Assembly: GCA_030840515.1 (NCBI GenBank)
Contig: JAVEEJ010000133.1
Location: 1-9,234, forward strand
From: Frankiaceae bacterium
GTDB taxonomy: Bacteria; Actinomycetota; Actinomycetes; JAVEEJ01
Direction of reading: 5' to 3'
DNA: 9,234 nucleotides
A program made the position numbers and the translations under genes. Of the stretch, positions 1-6,382 are shown piece after piece (the first letter of the stretch is position 1; every line of letters begins with the position of its first letter). The notes below the pieces were generated by a model. That model did no database searches and had not been told where the DNA came from. It worked only from the letters and a program-made list of their open reading frames with translations.

Positions 1-2989
1 AGCCGTACTCGAAGCCCATCGCGGCGAACTCCGACAGCAGCGAGTCGTAGACGTAGAACGGCGCCTGATCCGGCGACAGGTGCGCCAAGGGCGTGTGCTC
101 GGCGCCGGTCTTGCGGTCGACGATGACAACGTGACGCTGGCCGAAGGTCCCACGCCGCGAGTCTTGGCCCGCAAGCCGCACGGGCACGTTCTGCAGCAGG
201 AGTGAGCCGAAGGCGAGCGTTTCGCCCATCGCCCAGTCGATCGTGCCGTCGGCGATCATCTGCGCGCGGCGCTGCAGCTGCGGCAGCAGCCGTGGGTGGA
301 CGCTGAAGCCCTCGGGCAGCGAGACCTGCGACTCGACGATGCGCTTGACCACCTCGTCGGTGATGGCCGTCTCGTAGGTCGGGGCCGCTGTCGGCTGCAC
401 GGCAGCCGGCTCGTGCGGCACCGACGAGGAGTCGCGCGTCTCGGCGAAGACCCGCTCCAGTCGGTCGCGGTAGTCCTTGAGCGCGCCCTCGGCCTCCTCC
501 AGCGTGATGTCACCACGACCCACCAGCGCCTCGGTGTAGAGCTTGCGCACCGAGCGCTTCGCGTCGATGAGGTCATACATCAGCGGCTGCGTCAGGGACG
601 GGTCGTCGGCCTCGTTGTGCCCGCGCCGCCGGTAGCAGACGAGGTCGATCACGACGTCCTTCTTGAACGCCTGCCGGAAGTCCATCGCGAGCCGTGCGAC
701 CCGGACGCAGGCCTCAGGGTCGTCGCCGTTCACGTGGAAGATCGGCGCCTGCACCATGCGCGCGACGTCGGTGCAGTAGACGCTCGAGCGTGACGAGTGC
801 GGTGACGTGGTGAAGCCCACCTGGTTGTTCACCACGACATGGACGGTGCCGCCGGTGCGGTAGCCGCGGAGCTGGCTCATGTTCAGCGTCTCGGCCACCA
901 CGCCCTGGCCGGCGAAGGCAGCATCGCCGTGCATCATCAAGGGCAGCACGGTGAAGCCGTGCTCCCCCTTGCCGATCAGGTCCTGCTTGGCGCGTACGAC
1001 GCCCTCCAGGACCGGGTCCACGGCTTCGAGGTGGCTGGGGTTGGCCACGAGGGAGACGTCGACGGTGTTGCCGTCCTCGTCCGTGTAGGTGCCCTCGGCT
1101 CCGAGGTGGTACTTCACGTCGCCCGAGCCCTGCGCGCTGCGCGGGTCGAGGTTGCCCTCGAACTCACGGAAGATCTGGCCGTAGGACTTGCCCACGACGT
1201 TCGCGAGCACGTTGAGCCGGCCGCGGTGCGGCATCCCGATGACGACCTCGTCGAGGTCGTGCTTCGCGGCAGAGTCGAGGACCGCGTCGAGCAGCGGGAT
1301 GACGGACTCGCCGCCTTCGAGCGAGAACCGCTTCTGCCCGACGTACTTGGTCTGCAGGAAGGTCTCGAAGGCCTCGGCCTCGTTGAGCTTGGCGAGGATC
1401 TGCAGCTGCTCCTCGCGGTCAGGCTTCTCGTGCGGACGCTCGACGCGTTCCTGCAACCAGGAGCGCTGATCGGGATCCTGGATGTGCATGTACTCGATGC
1501 CGACGGTGCGGCAGTAGGAGTCGCGCAGCACGCCGAGGATGTCGCGGAGCTTCATGACGTCGCGACCGCCGAAGCCCCCCGTCGCGAACTCACGGTCGAG
1601 GTCCCACAACGTCAGTCCGTGGTTGACGATGTCGAGGTCCGGGTGGCTGCGCTGCTTGTAGTCGAGCGGGTCGGTGTCGGCCATCAGGTGACCGCGCACC
1701 CGGAAGGCCCGAACGAGCTCGATGACCCGGGCCTGCTTGCTGACCTCGTCGTCGTGGCTCGAGGCGATGTCCTGCACCCAGCGCACCGGCTCGTAGGGGA
1801 TGCGCAGCGCCCGGAAGACCTCGTCGTAGAAGCCCTGCTCCCCGAGCAGCAGCCCGTGGATCCGGCGCAGGAAGTCACCCGACTGCGCGCCCTGGATGAT
1901 CCGGTGGTCGTAGGTCGAGGTCAGCGTCATGACCTTGCTGACCGCGAGGTTGGCGAGCGTCTCGGGGTTGGCGCCCTGGTACTCCGCGGGGTACTCCATC
2001 GCGCCGACGCCGATGATGCAGCCCTGACCGCGCATCAGCCGGGGCACGGAGTGGACGGTGCCGATCGTGCCCGGGTTGGTGAGGCTGATCGTCACCCCGG
2101 CGAAGTCGTCGGCGCCGAGCTTGCCGCCCCGCGCTCGTCGTACCACGTCTTCATAGGCCTGCCAGAAGCCGGCGAAGTCCATCGCCTCGCAGCCCTTGAT
2201 CGCCGGCACGAGCAGCTGACGGCTGCCGTCCTCCTTCTGCAGGTCGATGGCGATGCCCAGGTTGATGTGCTCCGGCAGCACGAGCACCGGCTTGCCGTCG
2301 ACCTCGGCGAAGGCCTGGTTCATCTCCGGCATGGCCCCGACGGCCTTCACCATGGCGTAGCCGATGAGGTGGGTGAAGGACACCTTGCCGCCGCGCCCGC
2401 GTGCCAGGTGGCGGTTGATGACGGTGCGGTTGTCGATGAGCAGCTTGGCGGGCACCGCGCGCACGGACGTCGCGGTAGGCACCTCGAGGCTGGACTCCAT
2501 GTTGCTGACCACCCGGGCGGCCGCGCCCTTGAGCGCGCGCTGCTCTCCGCCGGGGGCGGATACGGGTACGGCGACCTTGGCTGACGTTGCGGCTGGCGGT
2601 GCGGCTGAGGGCGCGGCGGACGTGGCCGGCGCGGGGCTGGCCGGAGCCGGACTGGCGGGAGCCGGGGCGGCCGCGGCCGGAGTTACGGGCGCCGGCGTGG
2701 GCGCTGGGCTTGCGGGAGAGCTCGCAGGAAGGCCCGCCGGCGGCGCCGGCTGGGCCGCGACGCCGTTGGCGGCAGACACGGGGGCGGCGGCAGGCGCAGC
2801 CTGAGCGGACGCGGACGCGCCCGGGAGCATCGCGTCACCGGGCTTGTAGTCGGCGAAGAAGTCCCACCAGGCCTTGTCGACGGACTCGGGGTCCCGGAGG
2901 TAGGCCTGGTACATCTCCTCGACGAGCCACTCGTTGGGCCCGAAGCCCGCCATGGGATTCGCCTGCGACGCCGGATTTGCTTGCGACAC
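1..2989 (-). CDS. kgd: Multifunctional 2-oxoglutarate decarboxylase / 2-oxoglutarate dehydrogenase E1 with fused E2-like domain (3' end missing)
   Basis: Actinobacterial Kgd/OdhA (SucA-type) enzyme of the TCA cycle. It decarboxylates 2-oxoglutarate with thiamine diphosphate and feeds succinyl transfer; cytoplasmic. About 996 residues are present; the family is usually about 1,230-1,270, so roughly the last 250 lie beyond the left edge. Order: N-terminal helix segment with GPNEWLVEEMYQAY (about 17-30); Ala/Pro-rich linker (about 60-145); E2-like acyltransferase domain (about 165-390) with YDHRIIQGA, His362; E1 domain with MPHRGRLNVL (about 585), the thiamine-diphosphate motif HGDAAFAGQG (Asp689) to NNQ (721-723), and CYRRRGHNE. 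No lipoyl domain is visible, as expected: in Corynebacterium OdhA the lipoyl group comes from another E2 (family knowledge). Start: GTG at 2989, because AAGGCGGAG lies nine bases upstream (2999-3007). GTG at 3010 and ATG at 2953 are in-frame alternatives. Family assignment is very secure; the start is less so. Confidence 0.96.
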   Translation of the reverse strand, partial: MSQANPASQANPMAGFGPNEWLVEEMYQAYLRDPESVDKAWWDFFADYKPGDAMLPGASASAQAAPAAAPVSAANGVAAQPAPPAGLPASSPASPAPTPAPVTPAAAAPAPASPAPASPAPATSAAPSAAPPAATSAKVAVPVSAPGGEQRALKGAAARVVSNMESSLEVPTATSVRAVPAKLLIDNRTVINRHLARGRGGKVSFTHLIGYAMVKAVGAMPEMNQAFAEVDGKPVLVLPEHINLGIAIDLQKEDGSRQLLVPAIKGCEAMDFAGFWQAYEDVVRRARGGKLGADDFAGVTISLTNPGTIGTVHSVPRLMRGQGCIIGVGAMEYPAEYQGANPETLANLAVSKVMTLTSTYDHRIIQGAQSGDFLRRIHGLLLGEQGFYDEVFRALRIPYEPVRWVQDIASSHDDEVSKQARVIELVRAFRVRGHLMADTDPLDYKQRSHPDLDIVNHGLTLWDLDREFATGGFGGRDVMKLRDILGVLRDSYCRTVGIEYMHIQDPDQRSWLQERVERPHEKPDREEQLQILAKLNEAEAFETFLQTKYVGQKRFSLEGGESVIPLLDAVLDSAAKHDLDEVVIGMPHRGRLNVLANVVGKSYGQIFREFEGNLDPRSAQGSGDVKYHLGAEGTYTDEDGNTVDVSLVANPSHLEAVDPVLEGVVRAKQDLIGKGEHGFTVLPLMMHGDAAFAGQGVVAETLNMSQLRGYRTGGTVHVVVNNQVGFTTSPHSSRSSVYCTDVARMVQAPIFHVNGDDPEACVRVARLAMDFRQAFKKDVVIDLVCYRRRGHNEADDPSLTQPLMYDLIDAKRSVRKLYTEALVGRGDITLEEAEGALKDYRDRLERVFAETRDSSSVPHEPAAVQPTAAPTYETAITDEVVKRIVESQVSLPEGFSVHPRLLPQLQRRAQMIADGTIDWAMGETLAFGSLLLQNVPVRLAGQDSRRGTFGQRHVVIVDRKTGAEHTPLAHLSPDQAPFYVYDSLLSEFAAMGFEYG
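2631..2705 (-). repeat. Imperfect 15-bp tandem repeats encoding the Pro/Ala linker of Kgd
   Basis: On the plus strand five consecutive 15-base units begin at 2631, 2646, 2661, 2676 and 2691, each opening with GC(C/G)GG. The first two (GCGGGGCTGGCCGGA and GCCGGACTGGCGGGA) are the most alike; the others are more diverged. Read in the kgd frame they give a five-residue period of the type PAPAS/PAPAT/PAPVT. The repeat lies in the flexible linker between the N-terminal segment and the E2-like domain. Such linkers vary in length between species, and replication slippage on a 15-bp unit would keep the frame. Confidence 0.6.
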
Positions 2990-2998
2990 CTCGGTCAG

Positions 2999-3007
2999 CT
3001 CCGCCTT
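2999..3007 (-). promoter_or_regulatory. Ribosome-binding site of kgd
   Basis: On the minus strand this reads AAGGCGGAG, a good anti-16S match, ending nine bases before the GTG at 2989. It favours that start over ATG 2953, which has no purine-rich motif before it, and over GTG 3010, which lies upstream of it. Confidence 0.55.
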
Positions 3008-3036
3008 CACTTGCTGGTGATCGGCCGAGGCAGAGG

Positions 3037-4599
3037 CTACGCCCGCGGCAGTCCTAGATCGACAAGCACCCGCTGGGCTGCGTTGTGGCCCGCGGCGCCG
3101 ATCACCGAGCCCGCCGGGTGGCAGCCCGCGCTGGCGGCGTAGACCCCGTTGCCCCAGCTGTAGGGCACCCGGTCGGCGAACGCCACTCCGTTGTCGACGT
3201 GGTGGATGTGGCCCCCGGTGATCCCGAAGTGGCGCTCGATATCCGGCGGCGCGAGGGCGAAGATGTCAGCCACCGCGTCGGCGGTGCCGGGGGCGAACCG
3301 GTCGGCGATGCCGATCACGTGGGCGGTGTACGCGTCACGGTGCTCGTCCCAGGTGCCTTCGGCGAGCGCGTAGGGCACCGACTGGACGAAGAGGGCGCTG
3401 GAGTGGTGGCCGGCAGGGTCCTGCAGAGACGGGTCCACGGTGGTGTGGACGTACCACTCGATGGTGGGGAAGTCGGGCAGCCGGCCGGCCTGGACCTCGG
3501 ACCACATGGCGCGCACCGCGTCCATCGGGCGCTCGCCGCCGGGCAGCAGGTGGACCGTGGAGCCCAGCGGGGTCGGCGAGCCCGGGGGCTGACAGCTGAA
3601 CTCGGGGAGGCGGGACAGCGCGAGGTTGACCTTCATCGTGCTTCCGGGCAGACGCACGGACTCGAGCCTGGCTGCGATGGACGGATCGACGGCCGGCCCC
3701 AGCAGCTCAGCCAACCGGAAGGGGTCGCACCCGCCCACCACCACCCGCGCGGCCACCGTCCGGCCGTCGGCCAGGTGGACGCCGACCCCCGGCTCGATCC
3801 CCGTCACCGCGGCGTCGACGGCGATGACGGCCCCGGCGGCGCGGGCGGCGTCGGCGATGCGCTGGGTGACGGTGCCCATACCTCCCTGCACCACCATCCA
3901 GGTCCCGCCCGCCCCGGGCAGGCGGCACATGTTGTGCACCAGGAAGTTGTGGCCGGAGCCCGGTGTGTCCGGCCCGGCGTGCAGACCGGACAGGCCGTCG
4001 GTCACGGCGTACATCGCGACGAGCAGCTCGTCGGCGAAGTCGAACCGGGCCAGGTAGTCGGCCACCGAGCCGCGGCAGAGGTCGACGAAGGCGGCCTGCA
4101 GCGACGGCCGCACGTAGCGGTAGGCCGTCTCCTCCACCGATCCCGGCTCGGCCAGCCAGGCCGGGGCCAGGTCCGAGCGGAGGGCGCTGAGCTCGGCTCC
4201 GAGCTGCTCGTCAGCCGCGCGATCCCGGGCGCTGAGCTGGGCGAGGTTGGCCGCGCCGTCCGACCCGAACAGGTAGGACCGGCCCTGCAAGGTCGGCAGG
4301 AAGTAGTGCGGGTCACGGCGCAGGAGCGGGATCTGCACGTCCAGCAGGGCGATGAGCTCGGGCGGCATCAGCCCGAGCAGGTAGGCGCCGGTGGACTGGC
4401 GGAGCTGCGGGACCCGGGCGAAGGGCGCTTCTGTCCTGGCTGCACCGCCGACGACCTCTGAGCGTTCGAGTACGACGACCTGCAGGCCGGCGCGCGCCAG
4501 CAGGGTCGCCGCGACCAGGCCGTTGTGCCCCGCACCGACGACGACCACGTCGGCGCGCGAGGGGAGCTGGTTGTCGCGCGCTCCGCTGCCGGCGCTCAC
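3037..4599 (-). CDS. FAD-dependent oxidoreductase, phytoene desaturase / PYROXD2-like
   Basis: A 520-residue flavoprotein of the amine-oxidase/CrtI-like superfamily. The N-terminus carries a Rossmann dinucleotide-binding motif, VVVVGAGHNGL (GxGxxG at 22-27), an acidic residue Glu45 after VVVL, and GGAAR (51-55), together the FAD-binding signature. A mid-protein stretch QGGMGTVTQRIADAA and the C-terminal AGCHPAGSVIGAAGHNAA match the flavin-binding ends of PYROXD2-like and phytoene-desaturase-like proteins. No signal peptide or membrane segment is evident. The substrate cannot be read: no carotenoid genes sit nearby, so a carotenoid role is not supported. Start: GTG at 4599, whose GTGA overlaps the stop of the upstream DUF3052 gene. 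An in-frame ATG at 4800 would run 67 residues back across that gene in low-complexity Arg/Gly-rich sequence, so I reject it. No ribosome-binding motif precedes the GTG, which fits coupled translation. kgd follows 47 bases downstream. Confidence 0.88.
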   Translation of the reverse strand: MSAGSGARDNQLPSRADVVVVGAGHNGLVAATLLARAGLQVVVLERSEVVGGAARTEAPFARVPQLRQSTGAYLLGLMPPELIALLDVQIPLLRRDPHYFLPTLQGRSYLFGSDGAANLAQLSARDRAADEQLGAELSALRSDLAPAWLAEPGSVEETAYRYVRPSLQAAFVDLCRGSVADYLARFDFADELLVAMYAVTDGLSGLHAGPDTPGSGHNFLVHNMCRLPGAGGTWMVVQGGMGTVTQRIADAARAAGAVIAVDAAVTGIEPGVGVHLADGRTVAARVVVGGCDPFRLAELLGPAVDPSIAARLESVRLPGSTMKVNLALSRLPEFSCQPPGSPTPLGSTVHLLPGGERPMDAVRAMWSEVQAGRLPDFPTIEWYVHTTVDPSLQDPAGHHSSALFVQSVPYALAEGTWDEHRDAYTAHVIGIADRFAPGTADAVADIFALAPPDIERHFGITGGHIHHVDNGVAFADRVPYSWGNGVYAASAGCHPAGSVIGAAGHNAAQRVLVDLGLPRA

Positions 4600-4985
4600 C
4601 GGTCGACCAGCCGCGTGACGAGCTTCAGCGCGCTCCACACCTCGTCCACGGCACACACCTTCACATCCACAAGTCCGCGGCTCAGCGCGAGGTCTCGGAC
4701 CACGTCCTCCGTCAGGTCGGTCGGCACCTTCGATGCCCGCTTGGGCCATGCCACCCACAGCGCTCCGGCGGGTGTCATCCGCCCGGCCACGGGAGCCCAC
4801 CGCTTCTCCAACCGGGCCAGGTCGGGGCAGAACACCAGCGCGACGTCGTACTCGCTCCGTCTGATTCGCACGTCCGCCTGCACGCCGTCCAGGGCGAAGC
4901 CGTGCGGTGCGTTGTCCACCAGGACCCGGTGCCCGCTCTTGATGCCGAGCTTTGCCGGCAGGGGCGTGGATGAGTAGCCGGCCAT
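4596..4985 (-). CDS. DUF3052 family protein
   Basis: A 129-residue protein beginning MAGYSSTPLPAKLGIK and ending near GLVDVKVCAVDEVWSALKL. With the central LWVAWPKRASKVPTDLTEDV block, these are the hallmarks I recognise as the DUF3052 family, common in actinomycetes. Function is unknown. The fold reads as small alpha/beta with no signal peptide, membrane segment or catalytic motif I can name. Start: ATG at 4985, where family-like sequence begins; the frame stays open to 5108, but that 41-residue extension is low-complexity Arg/Pro and not family-like. No purine-rich ribosome-binding site precedes the ATG (the upstream bases read CCCTCCC). A short leader or leaderless mRNA is possible: TAGCGT at 5001-4996 resembles a -10 box, though no convincing -35 was found. 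Its stop shares four bases with the GTG start of the oxidoreductase, so the two proteins are probably made together. Confidence 0.85.
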   Translation of the reverse strand: MAGYSSTPLPAKLGIKSGHRVLVDNAPHGFALDGVQADVRIRRSEYDVALVFCPDLARLEKRWAPVAGRMTPAGALWVAWPKRASKVPTDLTEDVVRDLALSRGLVDVKVCAVDEVWSALKLVTRLVDR

Positions 4986-5214
4986 GGGAGGGCGCACGCT
5001 ACAGCGGCGTCGAGGTGCACACCCTGGAGACGCCGGACCCGGGGGCTGCGCCGAACAGCGCGCGGGCCTAGTCCGTCTTTGCCATCCGCGGGGGGTGTCC
5101 ACAGGCACCTTCGGGTGGTTTCCGCAGCGGGTTAGTGCACTCCTGCGTCACCGGTCGGATGCTCTGTGTCACGGGACCCTGCACGGCCCGGGATCACCGG
5201 ACGGGAGGCCACCG
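4986..5214. promoter_or_regulatory. Divergent intergenic region between the DUF3052 and FIST genes
   Basis: This 229-base non-coding stretch separates two arms transcribed away from each other, so it should hold both promoters. Leftward, TAGCGT (5001-4996) is a possible -10 box. Rightward I find no convincing -35/-10 pair; TTGCCA at 5079-5084 resembles a -35 but has no partner at the right distance. Three copies of (G/A)TCAC(C/G)GG lie at 5147, 5168 and 5193, and GTGCAC occurs at 5015 and 5135. I see no c-di-GMP riboswitch core and no terminator hairpin. Confidence 0.5.
5203..5208 (+). promoter_or_regulatory. Ribosome-binding site of the FIST gene
   Basis: GGGAGG lies six bases before the ATG at 5215, a strong Shine-Dalgarno match at good spacing. 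It decides this start over the in-frame ATG at 4984, whose 77-residue extension would cross the whole divergent intergenic region. Confidence 0.75.
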
Positions 5215-6381
5215 ATGCGAGGTGAGCGCTGGAGCGGTGTCGGCCGCTCCGACGCAGCCGACGCTGCGAGTGCAGGGTCATCGGCCGCCGGCCGGGCGCT
5301 CGCCGGTCGGGAGGACGCGCGATTGGTCGTGCTCTTCTGCTCCGAGCGCTACGACGTCCCCACCCTGCTGTCAGGGGTGCGCTCCGTCACGGGGGCGGTC
5401 CCGCTGATCGGGTGCTCGACCGCGGGGGAGATCGCGACGGGTGGCCCCGGGGACGACTCGGTCGTCGTGATGGCGCTGGGCGGACCTGGGTTCTCGGTGC
5501 GCACCAGCGTGGCCCGCAAGGCCGGGGCGGACCTCCGCGCGGCGGGCGAGACCGCGGCCGGCTGCATGGCCGACCTGGACGCGCGCCCGCACCGTGCCCT
5601 GCTGCTGCTCAGTGATGCGCTCTCGGGCGACCAGCGCGCCGTGGTGCGTGGCGCGTACGGAGCCGTCGGCGCGGAGGTGCCGCTGGTCGGTGGCTGCGCA
5701 GGGGACGACCTGCGGATGCAGCGCACGCTGCAGATCCACGGCGACGAGGTGCTCACCGATGCTGTGGTGGGAGCGGCCATCGGCTCCGACGCTCCGCTCG
5801 GAATCGGCGTCAGCCACGGCTGGCGGGAGGTCGGCGAGCCGATGCTCGTCACCGGCAGCAGCGGCAACCGCGTCCTGAGCATCGACGACGAGCCGGCCCT
5901 CGACGTCTACCTGCGGCGCTTGGACGCGCCCGCGGAGGCTCACGTCGACCCGGACGCGTTCACGATGTTCGCCTTGACTCACCCGCTCGGTATCAGCCGC
6001 CGGTCCGGGGCCGAGGTGCGGTTCATCGCAGGGGCCGACTTCACCGAGCGGTCGCTCGGCTGCGTCGCGCATGTGCCCCAGGGCGGCCTCGCCTGGTTCA
6101 TGGAAGGCGACCACGACTCCGTCCTGCGCGCTACCGAGGAGGCGTGCGCACAGGCCCTCGACGCGCTCTCGGGGGAGCCCGCGGTCGCGCTGCTGGCCTT
6201 CGACTGCATCGCTCGTCGCGGAGTGCTCGGCGATGAGGGCATCGAGCAGGAGGTCGAGGCGGTCGTACGGCGCGCCGCCGGCGCCCCCGTCGCCGGCTTC
6301 TACACCTACGGCGAGATCGCTCGAACGCGCGGAACGGCCGGCTTCCACAACCAGACGCTCGTCGTGCTGGCGATGGCCTGA
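5215..6381 (+). CDS. FIST-domain sensory protein (FIST_N + FIST_C)
   Basis: A 388-residue soluble protein made almost entirely of a FIST module, a sensory domain proposed to bind small ligands such as amino acids and found in signal-transduction proteins (family knowledge). FIST_N covers about 36-225, with LVVLFCSERYD, IGCSTAGEI (65-73), VGGCAGDDL (158-166) and SHGWREVGEPMLV (200-212). FIST_C covers about 226-385, ending with GFYTYGEIARTRGTAGFHNQ (361-380), the family's C-terminal signature. The first 35 residues are Ala/Ser-rich and probably disordered. No output domain, signal peptide or membrane segment is present, so it must act through a partner. The ATG of the GGDEF-EAL gene lies one base after this stop, making that protein the obvious partner. 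The ligand is unknown, and no ligand residues can be assigned from the sequence alone. Confidence 0.92.
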   Translation: MRGERWSGVGRSDAADAASAGSSAAGRALAGREDARLVVLFCSERYDVPTLLSGVRSVTGAVPLIGCSTAGEIATGGPGDDSVVVMALGGPGFSVRTSVARKAGADLRAAGETAAGCMADLDARPHRALLLLSDALSGDQRAVVRGAYGAVGAEVPLVGGCAGDDLRMQRTLQIHGDEVLTDAVVGAAIGSDAPLGIGVSHGWREVGEPMLVTGSSGNRVLSIDDEPALDVYLRRLDAPAEAHVDPDAFTMFALTHPLGISRRSGAEVRFIAGADFTERSLGCVAHVPQGGLAWFMEGDHDSVLRATEEACAQALDALSGEPAVALLAFDCIARRGVLGDEGIEQEVEAVVRRAAGAPVAGFYTYGEIARTRGTAGFHNQTLVVLAMA

Positions 6382-6382
6382 C

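Noticed and set aside
839..2584. A 581-residue open frame on the plus strand, antisense to kgd, plus a 458-residue one at 3085-4461 antisense to the flavoprotein.
   Set aside because: Both lie wholly opposite genes with clear family motifs. Their translations are His/Val/Asp/Gly-rich with no recognisable domain, the usual by-product of GC-rich third positions.
2865..2880. A DKA tripeptide near residue 40 of Kgd, resembling a lipoylation motif.
   Set aside because: The context (ESVDKAWWDFF) is the family's N-terminal helix segment, with none of the surrounding beta-strand pattern of a lipoyl domain.
3034..3065. A possible kgd promoter: TTGTCG (3065-3060) and TAGCCT (3039-3034) on the minus strand.
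   Set aside because: The spacer is about 20 bases, too long for a standard housekeeping promoter, and the -10-like box overlaps the TAG stop codon of the upstream gene, so the match is likely chance.
5041..5200. A c-di-GMP riboswitch or structured RNA upstream of the FIST/GGDEF-EAL genes.
   Set aside because: I could not find the conserved GEMM core sequences or a convincing long paired stem; only short GC palindromes are present.
4984..5214. An in-frame 77-residue N-terminal extension of the FIST protein from the ATG at 4984, which shares CATG with the DUF3052 start.
   Set aside because: It would cover the entire divergent promoter region, is low-complexity, and ATG 5215 has a strong GGGAGG site six bases upstream.
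6071..6382. A 104-residue N-terminal extension of the GGDEF-EAL protein.
   Set aside because: It overlaps the FIST gene in another frame, is Arg/Ser/Pro-rich, and stop-ATG spacing at 6381-6383 gives a natural start.
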